Shown here: positions 35,386 to 47,215 of the stretch, in pieces
Position numbering within the stretch: the stretch's first letter is position 1
How the letters are laid out: the number at the start of each line of letters is the position of its first letter
From: Tenrec ecaudatus
Taxonomy: Eukaryota; Chordata; Mammalia; Afrosoricida; Tenrecidae
Direction of reading: 5' to 3'
DNA: 64,000 nt
Assembly: GCF_050624435.1 (NCBI RefSeq)
Contig: NC_134531.1
Coordinates: 256,880,812-256,944,811 of the forward strand
Program-made: the position numbers and the translations under genes
The notes under the pieces: generated by a model
What the model was told of the DNA's origin: nothing
What the model saw: only the letters and a program-made list of their open reading frames with translations
Database searches by the model: none

Positions 35386-36425
35386 CATTATTATTTCGGC
35401 ATCATAAGCATTGCCTTCATCAGTGTGTTCACCCCTGGTAGAGTTGGAGAGAGCAGGAGTTGATGTCTCCTTGGTCCCTGGCTTTCTGAAAACTCAATGT
35501 CTCTACCCGGGTTTATATCGGTATTCAGTTGGCTCCTTAATGTCATCCTGGAAATTCTGTGGAGTCCAGCCAAGTCTTATTGGGGTCCCCAAGACTTTCT
35601 GGAGTGACTCTTTGGACCATCTGTTGGTTCTTGGCAGTGGCTCCACATTTAAGCTGGGCCTAAATATAATACTTTCATTTATTTTCCAAAATGATCTTTC
35701 TTGTGTTTGCATCTTAAAAGGTAGTTTAACGTCTTGCGAGCTGTCCTCAGGGATGCTGTCTTCTGAGTGGTAATCATACAGAACTGGGGAGAAGTCCCCT
35801 GGAGAAGGAGGCCCTGTCACAGGGATGAGGCATACTGATGGGAGGGCACTCAGGAGAGGGCAGAGGGAAATATCACGTTGGGGTGAACATAAGTGCATGT
35901 CTGCTGGGGGAACGGAAGGATGGACTGACCACCAGGTGGGTTAAGGAGAGACTGAAGATGCTCTTGGGACCAGTAAGTGGGAGGGTCTTTAGTGGCATGT
36001 CTGCTGGGGGAACGGAAGGGTGGACTGACCACCAGGTGGGTTAAGGAGAGACTGAAGATGCTCTTGGGACCAGTAAGTGGGAGGGTCTTTAGTGGCATGT
36101 CTGCTGGGGGAACGGATGGGTGGACTGACCGCCAGGTGGGTTAAGGAGAGACTGAGGATGCTCTTGGGACCAGTAAGTGGGAGGGTCTTTAGTGGCATGG
36201 AGCGAGAAGGCAGGATTGACTTAGGATGTCTAAGGGCATCCCAGGAACCCAGGCCTGGTGCCATAGAACACTGGGGCACTGAATCTTGACCTTCAAAGTG
36301 CAGGCCATGCTCCAGAGGCTGCATAGTTGAGACTCCAAATGGGAACTCTACTGGGTGAACTGGACATTGAGATACATTTCTAACTTGATGACTTAAGCTG
36401 GAAACACACGTTGTCTGATCCAAAT
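35386..36425 (-). pseudogene. Unrecognised decayed coding-like block, minus strand
   Basis: Read on minus, open frames of 144 residues (36423-35989) and 131 residues (35898-35503) are followed, after two in-frame stops, by ~37 more codons to a stop near 35384. Composition is Pro/Ser/Leu-rich (MQPLEHGLHFEGQDSVPQCS early; PSPGDFSPVLYDYHSEDS later), unlike the AT-rich flanks. I do not recognise the protein. A three-copy 100-bp tandem repeat in the middle shifts the frame at each unit, and no A-tail is evident, so coding function is unlikely. It may be a broken gene copy or an old element. Confidence 0.35.
35895..36199. repeat. Minisatellite, 3 copies of a 100-bp unit
   Basis: The unit runs from 'gcatgtctgctgggggaacg' through 'ctgaccaccaggtgggtt' and 'gctcttgggaccagtaagtg' to 'ggagggtctttagtg'. 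Copies start at 35895, 35995 and 36095 and differ at few positions (aaggatgg, aagggtgg, atgggtgg; accacc or accgcc), so the expansion is recent or homogenised. Confidence 0.97.
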
Positions 36426-36497
36426 GAAGACAGTTGTATCAAGAGCAGTGTACTTTTGGTTGGTGGACAAACACTGTCTTGGTACATAAACACCCAG

Positions 36498-37005
36498 TGT
36501 TTTAGTCTGGGCTGACTAGAAAAAAAAAAATCCAGAGACACTCATATGTGTGTAATAGAGAACTTTATATCAAAGAGTAGTTGTACATTAAGAAAATATC
36601 GCAGCCCATCCCAGATCAAGTCCATAAGTCCGATATTAGTCCATATGTCCAATGCCAATCAATAAATTCCTCTTCAGACTCACGCAAAACACACAAGAAT
36701 GCCAAATGAAGGAAGATCAAAGGCTAGTAGGTGGGAAGCCTTGTGGATCCAGTGGTGGTGGAAGCTTCTTAGTGCTGGCAGGGGTCTCCCCGTGGCTCCT
36801 CCAGTTCCAGGGCTCTGCCTCCGTCAGCATAGCTACCTGTGGCTTGTAAACAGGAAGGTCTCTCAGAAGAAAAGCTGAGAGTGTACCTGGCTTCAGTGAG
36901 TTCTTTATCTCCTTCCTGCCTCCAGATGAGGTCATCAAGCTGCGGCCTGATTTACAGGCTAGACTCCACCCATTTCAAGTTGACAGGAGAGGATGTAACT
37001 GCCAA
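36498..37005 (+). mobile_element. LTR-like element, copy C, with target duplication
   Basis: The element starts 'tgttttagtctgggctgac' and ends 'ggatgtaactgccaa'. 'acccag' flanks both sides (36492-36497 and 37006-37011), a 6-bp target duplication. Its internal order matches copy A at 3679. About 508 bp with no coding capacity fits a solo LTR. The 65-98-residue frames across it are not genes. Confidence 0.65.
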
Positions 37006-37139
37006 ACCCAGTATGAGGTATTATGACGTATTATCCCAACCACCCTGTGAAGGCTATCCTGTTATATTCTGGTTATGTGCATTTACATTAGAGTATATCT
37101 CAGAGGTATGTCACTATTGGAGCTCAGCCTCTTGATGGA

Positions 37140-38460
37140 TGTTGTGTTATTTTTAAAATTATTTTTTGGTAAATTAAACCCAGGATGTTGAGCCTAAAGG
37201 GAAAGAAAATATAACAAAAGGATTTTGGAGAAAGGGGATATAGAGAGGTGGGGGAGACAAGAGGGTGATGATGTTAAGACGTTTAGGAAGGAAAAGTAAG
37301 CTTTGGAAACCATGTCTGAGTATGAAAGAAGTTGTACTATTATGTTTGACATGATTGAACTATGACATATGCATTAACTCCCAAATTACTGCAAATAAAA
37401 TTTTAAAATAAATAAAATAAAGCCATAGATTCAGGAATGGCTTTTGAATTTGTACTAAATATTAGCCCCTATCTAAGAATAATCAGTTCCTACATCATGG
37501 CCCTGATCAATACCCACCTTCATGAGAGGATCACTGAAGATAAGGGTCTTACAGCAAAGATACGGGTCAACAGTGCAAATGGTGCCAAGCTATCAATCAG
37601 AGTCATGCCTGGGGTCTTAAAGGTTTGCATTCAAACAAACCCCCATCTAAGGAGGAGTCATTAAGTCAACACTGAAGAAGCACACCAGTTTGTGTTATCC
37701 AAAGATGACAATTACAAAACTCGAACACGTTGAGGAGGAAAGCGTCAGAGCAGAATTATGTACACACAATTTTTGGAGGGATATGGGGGTCAGTGAAAAC
37801 TCAAAACTTATCTGACGTGTATCTGGTCATATTGAGCCACTGGCAGATCCACTCTAGCCACAAGCAAGAGTCTCAAACAGCCCTAGTATCAGTCAGTGAC
37901 CACTATAATCTTGAATATGCTGAATTGAACACGACACATGTCCAGTTGACCTCCAGAGGCTTCCTGAATTGGTTCTAGGGCAAGTGTCTTTTACTGGTTT
38001 CATGACAGAAAATTCTTCCCTGACTTTTTGATTCTTTTGGGGGCCTTTTCCTTCTTCCCCATTCTTAGTATTATTGTCTTTGTAGTGTTATGTTTCTACC
38101 CTTTCCACCTTAGAGAAATTTTGTTATTTTTTTCCTTTGGGGCTCCCAGTTGTGAAGGAAGCACAGAAGGAGTGGATGTGTAATGAGAATCATTGCTACA
38201 AGGGGATAGGGGGAATACAGGAGTGGGGTGGAAGAAGAAAGGGAGGGAAAGGGATTTGGGGAGTACTAATGAATATGGGAGGGAGTAGGAGGCACGAGAA
38301 TGGATTGTGATTGCATAAATCATCTTGAAGGTGATTTAACCATGGGGGGGGTTGCTCTAAAATTGATGTAGGGGTGATTGTACAATTTGTGATATGATTG
38401 AATGATTTAACTATTGAATTATCCAATAGATATATAAATTAATTACCAAGAAAATTGTCG
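37140..38460 (+). mobile_element. Old L1-related 3' UTR sequences
   Basis: 'gggtcttacagcaaagatac', 'aaatggtgccaagctatcaa' and 'ctggggtcttaaaggtttgc' are diverged versions of the younger L1 3' UTR block at 49560-49640. Upstream, 'gcaaataaaattttaaaata' (37390-37410) looks like a separate L1-like 3' end. Similarity is weaker than in other L1 copies, so boundaries are approximate. Confidence 0.45.
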
Positions 38461-39500
38461 GGGGAGAAATAACACCACAGAAACCATAGGGCAATTTGAC
38501 CCTGCCCTATCACATCACCAGGAATTAGGATCAACACAATGGCAGGGATTTTCTTTAATGATTTTAATAATTTTGAGATGAATTGAGGAAGTATTTTGTA
38601 GACTGTTCCCTGTTGGAATTAGTCTGAATTTCCCCCCTCATAATTCAAACTTGGTTATGTTTTTCAGTGGAAAAGTAAACCAATAAATTCCCATTTGTGT
38701 CCCATTGAGGGTACATATTATCAACATGATTTATTATAATTGATGTTAACATTAGTCAATTGGTTATAATAGTTCAAGTGTCTCCACTCACAATTTACTC
38801 TTTCACCTCCCTATTCATATTTGGTAGGGCAGACATTTATGATATGGTATATTTTGCTAACAATGAAAAATATTATCATATTTTAATCTTTCAAATATAC
38901 CAATTTTCTTTAAGTATGCAGTATATGTATTGTAAATTAAGATTTATGCCAAAGATACATTGTTTGTTCACGTGCTCAAGCTTGACATTGGTAACTGATG
39001 AGGCAATAGAAGGGAGGCCAAGAGGGTAAAGTTAAATTTATGACAAATAATTTGTAACATGTGACCAAACACATTGTGACAAGGTTATAAAATGTGTTAA
39101 TTAACTGCCGTGAATGTTGATAAAGATAAAGTCTAGATTTTCCACAACACAGAATTCCTTTTTTAAAAAATCATAAACTATGTATTTCAAGTGTGTTTGC
39201 CTTTTTATCATTATCAAATTAGTTTCTATATAAAATATTCTGATAGGAATAAAACAAGGGTTAAGGCTGTGTTCTCAGATTGATTTAAAGAATGTCTGCA
39301 GTAGAATTGATGTTGAAGTTGATTAAGTGTGTATATTTAAAAAGTAAACCAAAGTGGAAGAAGTCTACGGATATTGAACACCTGAAATGGTTGAAAAATT
39401 TAGAGATATCTGGATTCTGTTAAGAAGTAACATGATCATTGTTTCAGTTTGTGGATAATGGATTTAAAAAATTGATACGCTCCTCCTCCTCCATTCTATT
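38461..39500. other. Unassigned intergenic sequence
   Basis: AT-rich, with no recognised repeat or coding frame. Confidence 0.5.
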
Positions 39501-39502
39501 AT

Positions 39503-40468
39503 TAAAAAATCATTTTATTGGGGTTTCATACAACTCATAACAATCCATACGTACATCAATTGTGTCAAGCAGATTTGTACATTTGTTGCCCTCATTATTC
39601 TAAAAATATTTGCCCTTCACTTAAGCCCTTGGTATCAACTTATTTTTCCCCCTCTCTCCCTGCTCAGCCTTCCCTCATGAACCCTTGGTAATTTATAATT
39701 TAGTATTATTTTTTCATGTCTTATATTTTCTGATGTCTCCCTTGATCCACTTTTCTGCTGTCCATCCCCCAGAGAGGAGGTTCTATGTAGACCCTTATAA
39801 TAGTTCCCCCTTTCTACCCCACCTTCCCTCCACCCTAAGGTATTGCCACTATCAGCACTGGTCATGAAGGGAACATCTGTCCTGTATTCCCTGTGTTTCC
39901 AGTTCCTATCTGTACCAGTGTACTCCCTCTGGTCTTGCCAGATTTGTAAGGTAGAACTGGGATCATGATAGTGAGGGGGCAGAGCATTTAAGAATTAGAG
40001 GAAAGTTGTATGTTTCATCGATGCTACAGTGCATGCTGACTGGCTCATCTCCTCCCTATGACCTTTCTGTAAGGGGATGACCAGTTGCCTATAGATGGGC
40101 TTTGTATCTCTACTCTGCACTCACACTCATTTACAATGATATGATATTTTATTCTTTGATGCCTGATACCTGATCCCTTGGAGAACTCATGGTCACACAG
40201 GCTGGTGTGCTTCTTCCATGTGAGCTTTGTTGCTTCTGAGATAGATGGCTGCTTGTTTATCTTCAGGCTCTTATGACCACTGATACTTTATCTTTTGATA
40301 GCCGGGCACCATCAGCTGTCTTCACTACATTTGCTTATGCACACATTTGTCTTCAGTGATCAAGTGGGAAGGTGGGCACACAATGTTATGATTTTTTGTT
40401 TTTTGATGCCTGATACCCGGTCCCTTCGACACCTTGTGAGCACAAAGCCTGGTGTGCTTCTTCTATGT
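39503..40468 (-). mobile_element. 5'-truncated L1 3' UTR, minus strand, duplicated block
   Basis: It opens 'ttaaaaaatcattttattgg' and 'ggtttcatacaactcataac' and runs through the UTR. The 'gatgcctgatacc' block occurs at 40158 and again at 40405, a 247-bp period, with 'cacaggctggtgtgcttctt' and 'gcctggtgtgcttcttctat' after each. The second unit is cut off by the truncation. Confidence 0.8.
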
Positions 40469-40494
40469 GCTCATTCTATTATTTTATGAAGCTC

Positions 40495-40692
40495 TCTCAA
40501 ACTCACTGCTGTGCAGTTGATTCTGACTTGAAGAGAGATTCTAGGATGGAGGGGTACTGTCCTATGGATTCTGAAATGGTAACTCTTTAAAGGAGTAGAA
40601 AGCCACATCTTTCTCCTGTGAGACACCTGGTAGTTTAGAATCTCCTACTTTGAGGTCAGTGTGTAACTACTATGCTACCAGAGTATCTAGAA
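40495..40692 (-). repeat. AfroSINE-like SINE, minus orientation
   Basis: 'gctgtgcagttgattctgac', 'gagtagaaagccacatcttt' and 'gtgtaactactatgctacca' represent reversed tail, body and head. Confidence 0.65.
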
Positions 40693-40879
40693 CCTATCTT
40701 AGGTATTTCAGGGAGGTTGATTGTCGTAGCAGATTATTTCATTTATTTGCTTGTTTTTGTTTATGCTGAGAATGGCAATAAGTCTTATTAGCATGATTTA
40801 TTTATTGAATATCTATTAATATATGCATGCCATTAGATTAGCTAGAACAAACAAAACAAAACAAAATGAAATAATTGAT

Positions 40880-41185
40880 TTTGAGTGGGTTCTCCTCAAC
40901 GACCCTAGAGGACATGCAGAATTCTTTCTGTGGGTTTTAGATGTTGTAAAACTTTACTGGGGCAAAATATTTCATTTCTTACTCCAAATAGCTGGTAGTT
41001 TCCAACTGCTTACCTTCTGGATAACCGAGCTTGCTGTTAGCAGCCCAATTTGTGGTCATTAGTCACGCTGCTGGAGAAAGGTAGAGCTTTCTACTCCAGT
41101 CAAGAGTTACAGTCTCACAAACTCTTTGAGGATGTCACCGTGAGAAGTCATCCATTCCATGGTCATGAGTGAGATGCCACCAAGG
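40880..41185. repeat. Two AfroSINE-like pieces in opposite orientation
   Basis: 40880-41065 is a minus copy ('ctggtagtttccaactgctt', 'gcttgctgttagcagcccaa'). It abuts 41066-41185, the 3' half of a plus copy ('gaaaggtagagctttctact', 'agagttacagtctcacaaac'). The head-to-body junction makes an imperfect inverted pair. Confidence 0.55.
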
Positions 41186-42955
41186 CTCCTTAGATTAGCT
41201 ATAATCTAGTCCAAAATAGAGCTCAATTCTTATTCCTGAGGTTGTCTGCTGCATGACTAGCATGAAAAACAACAAATGGAAGGTAATCATATTTAATGAT
41301 ATTTTAAGAGACTAATTCACTTCTCTAAAGAAATTTTATAATACACCAGGGAACACTTCTATAAACATACAATTTGAAACAATATGAAGTATAATTTTCA
41401 CTCTAAACTATCAAGTAGCAATACACCTAAAAATCAGTGAGCTATAAAAAGCAGACATAATATTTCAGTTTCTGTTACTTTTGTGTGTACTCGGGGAAAC
41501 TGGAGTATATTTAAAGCTGGCCTGTTTCATGAACTCTGAATCTTCTGCTTTGGGCATTTGTTTCTCCTGGCAGGGATAACTAAGACTGAGAGGCATACTG
41601 TACTTTTAGGACTCCCGTGATTTTTTTTTCACATCTGTTTTATGTGTTACAAAGACTAAAGCAGTTATTTATTAGCTAGTATGTACCTCAAGAGCAAGTA
41701 AAACTTTACAGTAAGCAAATGTTACCATGAAAGAAAAAAAAACTGGAAGTACTCATCTGAATACATTAAAAATTCCTGGAGTAAAGGGTTCAATAAGTAT
41801 AATTGACTGAAACAATAAATTATTTATTTAATAGAACATTTTAGATGATAAATATGAATATAATTTAAAATAAGTAAAGAAAAAGAAATTTAAAATTATT
41901 ATCTAAACCAAATGAGTAAAGTACATCTAATAGTTTTCCAGTTTCTTATTACATGACAGACAAGGTACTAACTCATGTGCCTCAGTGAATAGAACATTAG
42001 AAAGCATCTATGCAGAAGACTCGTGCCCTACTTTCTTTGTTTCTACTTGGTACGGTCATGTGTCTTGTTTATCAATGAATTAATAGCCTATTCCAGGTGT
42101 TTAGCAGATTACACAATACTTTCATACTTTAGGATAGTTTTGGAAATATTGCCTTTAACAATGAATGCAACAATTTATTTTCATTTTGTCATTCACCAGC
42201 ATAGTAAACCATGCAATTTTCAAATTCAAAATCACTATTACTGGTCTCCAGGTACTATCACTCATGCCTAGTATATAGATCTTTAAGCGTTTGGTTTCAT
42301 TTTGAGAACCTTCTATTTTCCTGTATTTATGGTTTATGCATAATGCATTCTAATTACTGATAAAGTTTTACAATCACTTCTCATTTTTTCACCTTATCAT
42401 CACAAAGAATGTTTCAAGATATATCATGTTACATATTGTCAGGTATGACATAATATTCATACACCTACAAAGAACACTAGTTAATTTAACTTAACTGTTA
42501 TTAAAATTTACACACTAACTACTAATGCCAAGGAAAATGAAATTGAGGAATTTTGTCATTTTTCAGCCTAAGTCGAGTAACCATGCAGACATTATGCATT
42601 GATTATTACTTGTGATTAGAGCCATAAATACATTGAACAAAAAAAGGCTCATAAGTAATTAACTATGAACATGGTTATAGAAGCAACTCTGGAAATTTCA
42701 GCATAGATTTTAGCAAAACCAACCAGAAACACTGTCTATAAAATATACTTCACCAGATAGAATAAAACATGAATCAAATTGACAAATTTTGTGAAAACCT
42801 ACAATGCACCATTCAAAACAAGGGAAAGGTAGAGTGAAACTTCTTCATCTGAGTCTTCCATCCACATCTCTGTAACTCACACCAAATGATTACATGTAAC
42901 TATGCAAATAGAGCATGTGTAACAGCAATGCAAGGATTGATCGGTTTTAGTTACC
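41186..42955. other. Unassigned intergenic sequence
   Basis: About 1.8 kb of AT-rich sequence. An 82-residue frame at 42023-42271 has no recognisable domain. Confidence 0.5.
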
Positions 42956-42959
42956 ACAG

Positions 42960-43290
42960 TTAAGAATATAAGGAAGGACTATCCTTCAATTAGGGGAGAG
43001 AAATCTCAGGATCACTGGAAGAAGAACCCATTTGAGATATCTGTCTAAAGTGGCAGAGACCCAGACCAGAAGGAAGGAGACTATGAGACTTGGCTGGAGA
43101 AGCCAAGAAGACTTGGCTGCTGGCTCAGGAGAGTTGTTACAGTGGACCAATGACTTTATTGTTACTATTGACATAGTTTGATTTTTGGTAAACTGTTGAT
43201 TTTCCTATTAAATCCTCCCTATAAGCGTGAGTGAGTATTCTCTGTGAGCTCTGTGTGGTTCTTGCAATAAATTATCAAACGCAGCATAGA
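42960..43290 (+). mobile_element. Possible LTR or other terminal repeat fragment
   Basis: A GC-richer block with 'gctggagaagccaagaagac' is followed by 'cctccctataagcgtgag' and then 'gttcttgcaataaattatca'. A TATAA-like box about 60 bp before an AATAAA signal is the layout of an LTR promoter and polyadenylation region. No ends or duplications are seen. Confidence 0.3.
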
Positions 43291-44035
43291 AGTGTGTTAG
43301 GGGAAGAATTCTTGGTGAACAAAAGGCAAAGAAAAAATCATGGTGAGGGCTTATAGCAGTAGGAAAGTCAGGGAAGGACAGATATGACTCTCCCCGTATT
43401 TCCCAAAGGCGAAGGTCTAACTGAACCTTAACATCAATTTCTTATATGCAAGTTTAAGTTGAGGAAAAGCAAAACAACTACATGACAACCAAAGGTTAAC
43501 AGATAAAGTCCAACACTAGTTATATCTCACCCGAATCTAGGGAACATTTTCAAGAAGTTTTGACACATTGAATAGCCATGGCTGGAGAACATTGGGATTG
43601 AGGGATGAAGGAGGGAGGGGTATCCCCTTAAAATGACAGACGAGAAAGATAGACTAAAATATGTCATAAGACACTCAGAAACTTGCTCTTGAACATAGTG
43701 TCAATAGAGATAATAGAAGAAATGAAGTGAAAGAGCTGAATAAATTTCAAAGGAGCAAAAAGACAAACTGAATTAGTATAAAGAAATGCCAAAGACTTGG
43801 AGTTAGAAAATAAAAATGGAAGAAGGTAAGTGGGATTTCCTGAGCTGAAGGAACTGAAGAGTGATTCAGATATTCAAGTTGCAATATTTAAGGATTACAT
43901 GGGCAAACTAATGAATGTTATAGGAAATATTTTAAAATATTAAAAGAAGGAGTACAAAGAATCACTGTAACAAGCACAATTGATTGGCGTTCAACTTTTT
44001 TTAGGAAGTAGTGTATGATTAAGAACAAACAGTAC
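43291..44035. other. Unassigned intergenic sequence
   Basis: A-rich sequence with no assignable feature. Confidence 0.45.
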
Positions 44036-44039
44036 TGAA

Positions 44040-44850
44040 AGAAGACAAAGCTTCACTAAAGGCATTGACCTAAAACAAAGCTCGGAAACTGATTTCAGCA
44101 GGTCTTTTGAACTGTCAAAAATTCAGGACAAATTTTTAAGTGTACAACCGGAATGATAGTCTTGCTAATGTCAGATAGTGCCTGGCTTGAAGCAGAGAGT
44201 ACCTGAAAAAAATGTTTGCCTGTGTTTTATGCGCTATGCAAATGCATTGCCCTGTGTGGAACATGAGAAAATATGGAAACAATTGTTAAGAGTGAAAATT
44301 CCAGAACAATCCATTGTTCTTATGCCGCACAATTAGATAGGCCAAGGGACCTTTGAGCAAGCCGAGCAAGGGAATACTGTATTGTTCACCATCAGGAAAG
44401 GATTATGCCAGGGCTGTGTCCTTTCAGCATATTTATTCAGCCTGTATGCTGAGTACATAATCCAAGAAGTGGGACTGTGTGAAGACCAGGGCAGAAAGAC
44501 TGAAGACTCATTAATTTCAAGAAACATGCAAATGGCAGAACCTTTCTTATTCAAAGTGGAGAGGACTTGAAGCACTTACAGATGGAAGATCAGAGATTAC
44601 AGCCTTCAACATGAATTGTAACTCAACAGAAAGTAAATATAATTCCTCACAATTAAACCATTACGTAAAATCAAAGACTAAAGTAGCCAAAGATTCCCTC
44701 TGCCTTGGACCCACAATAAAGTCCATGGAAGCAGCTTTTAAGAAAATAATCAACATACAGCATTGGGCAAAGTTTTATCAGGAATCATTTGCATGGATTA
44801 TTCCACTTCATATGTTCTTAAAAGTCAACTTATTCCACAATTTATTAATT
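44040..44850 (+). pseudogene. RTE/BovB-like LINE reverse-transcriptase fragment
   Basis: At 44382-44460 the plus strand encodes FTIRKGLCQGCVLSAYLF followed by LYAEYI. This is the B-motif region (QGC-x-LS-x-x-LF-x-LYAEYI) of BovB/RTE reverse transcriptases. Downstream, 'ggacttgaagcacttacaga' continues the alignable region and 'ggacccacaataaagtccat' corresponds to the GSxIKxxG-like end. The catalytic ADD box between these motifs is not visible, and stops break the frame. It is the only plus-strand RTE piece here. Confidence 0.8.
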
Positions 44851-45154
44851 ATATAGACTGATTTCATCTAATGTCAGTTCGAAAAGATGATCTCAAATTT
44901 ATGATTCTGGAAGTAGTTGTACTCCATTCTCCATTGATTAAAAGTATTTGTTTAGTAAGCATCTTTCTCATTGTCTGGGTATCCTGATTAATAAAGCAGT
45001 ATATATGAACAAATTTAGGAACAGTATAAAATACATAACAACCTCTGCCTATTCATTTGATATCCCCAAAATAGGCACAACATAACTGCACAATACTAGT
45101 TTAAATGCAAATAATTAAATTTGGGGCTATTTGATTCAGGCCCTAAATGCAGGC

Positions 45155-45285
45155 TGATGTCTTTGTACAGGCTTTCCTATCCCAGTGCCTTCAGATGCAA
45201 TAAAGATGCCTGTTTCATGGTTTACAAGCAACCAGGGGTTTGACTTTCTTCATTCAGGACCACTAGAGACCCTAGATGAAGTACT
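45155..45285 (+). mobile_element. Possible LTR 3'-end fragment
   Basis: 'gtgccttcagatgcaataaa' then 'gatgcctgtttcatggttta' and 'ctttcttcattcaggacc' have the form of an LTR R/U5 region with an AATAAA signal. The fragment is short and the family is unknown. Confidence 0.3.
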
Positions 45286-46905
45286 AGAATAAACAATTTA
45301 ATGAATAAATAATTAACATACAATTAAAAAGTTATTAAAACAGACTGGCATGAGTTATCTATGTACTAAAGGTCTCATAGGTCTACTGTACCTTGGCATT
45401 TAATACTTTAATTTCCATTTTAATCTTGCTTAATGACAGTTTTGCCCTTAAGTAATAGTTTTCTTCTTATTTCTGTGAAAATCAAAAGCTGAACAATGAC
45501 ATGCTACTTAAATTGCATGTAGATCTTTAGACTACCACTGAGTTAATTTGGTGTTTTATTGTATAAACTACACTGCCATGAATGGCCAACCATAGCAAAT
45601 GCAGTTTTATGATCATAAAATACCCTACAGTGGGGTTTTGTGCTGTAATAAGCTTATTGTCCCACAAATTAAAAAAAACTGCGAAAAATACCAGTATATG
45701 AACATTTTGGTGATTATAATACTTTAAAATGTTTCCATTAATTCTGTTCTATATTTCATTATTTTTCTATTAAGACAATTTCTAGTGGCCCCTCTCCTAA
45801 CTCTGGTGCTTATTCACTACAGAGGTATACTTAAGAAAATCCCTAATACTTGTTCAGATGTTCACACCTATTCCTTAGTCATTGTGACACTCCTTTGAGC
45901 AAGTTTTAGACTGCCCAAGGTCCTAATATAAATTTCTCAATTCTGCATCTCTTCATTAACTTTACAAATTGTCATGATTCAAGGAATCATTTTGAAGTAC
46001 TGCATCAATCATATCAAATCCCAAAGAAAATGTTATATTTATATATTTTTATTACATATAACATTTTCTTATATATATAACATTTTCATATAGGCAACAA
46101 GAAATTCAGTGTGAAAAGTCTAAATTGCTAAATTACAATGTATTTTATTTTTTGTGAGGTTTTTTAAAAGACTGACACTTTAATATACTTGTGGAACTCA
46201 GTAATGCAATCTGATAGGAGATTATATGTTTTATAGTAACAAACACTCTATATTACATTCGTATGAAGTATAAAATAAGACCATGCAAAATGTATCAAAA
46301 GAATTTACTGAAATTTCGATATGATTGCTTCGTTTTGTTTTTGTTAAATTTTTGTTACATACTACAGCTTGTAAACCATTCAAGAGCTTTAAAAAAGAAT
46401 GCTATAGAATAGGTATACAATTGCATTATCATACCACTTTCATTTACATCAGTAATTCTGCAGTTTCTCCATTATATTTAATGATAGTATTATAAAAATT
46501 GACTTGTTATTTGTAACAACTTACAATTTATCTGTTATTTGTAATGTGTATTAATCATGTAGGTGGTTTTTGATAATCTTTGATGTTATGCAAGTATTCA
46601 AACTTTTATTTAGGCCTGATTTTCACTAACATAAATATTTATTTTCTTCTAGTATTGTAAGATTTTATGTAGCCAACATTTACCAATTCAACCCTTTTAT
46701 GTTTATAATTTAATGATATCTCTGTTTTGCAACCATTACCTATAATCATTGTCATACACTTAATCTCATCAGCAATACCTATTTTATTAGCATCTACCTG
46801 AGAAGTAGAATTAAAAAGCAAATATATATATTTAACTACTTCTGTTTCTCCAAGATGAAAGAGACAGAGATAGATAAGGAATACGAAGAAAGAATAAGTG
46901 AGAGA
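45286..46905. other. Unassigned AT-rich sequence with a hairpin
   Basis: About 1.6 kb with no gene. At 46026-46069 'gaaaatgttatat' and 'atataacattttc' form a 13-bp-arm inverted repeat, and the right arm recurs at 46078-46087 ('taacattttc'). Confidence 0.5.
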
Positions 46906-46908
46906 GAA

Positions 46909-47035
46909 AGACATCTTACACTGTCTGACATCTCCCTTCACCCTCAGGTAGAAAGGGGGGAACTGAGTATAAGGATCTGCATATATCCCGCTCCCTGGGG
47001 GATGGACAATGGAAGACTTCCTTTCATGACAGGTC
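46909..47035. mobile_element. L1 UTR fragment with an internal inversion
   Basis: The left half 'cttacactgtctgacatctc' plus 'ccttcaccc' is L1 3' UTR in minus orientation. The right half 'ggtagaaaggggggaactga' to 'ccctgggggatggacaat' is the neighbouring UTR region in plus orientation. The junction is near 46945. Inverted adjacent pieces suggest twin priming or later rearrangement. Confidence 0.6.
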
Positions 47036-47049
47036 CCTAAAAGTCCCCA

Positions 47050-47215
47050 AGCTCACTGCCACTGGGTCATTTCCAATTCATAATGACTCTACAAACAATT
47101 TCTAAAGCTTGTACCTTCCAGAGCAGGCGGTCACGTTGTTCTTCTTCAGGTTGACTAGTGGGATTGAACTACCTACATTGCCATTTTGAGACCAAACACT
47201 TATTTGACAATGCCA
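47050..47215 (-). repeat. AfroSINE-like SINE, minus orientation
   Basis: 'gctcactgccactgggtcat', 'ttccaattcataatgactct' and 'gtgggattgaactacctaca' are the reversed tail and body. Confidence 0.6.

Noticed and set aside
46026-46069. AT-rich hairpin as a microRNA precursor
   Set aside because: The 13-bp arms are nearly all A/T with a short loop, which is common by chance in such sequence.
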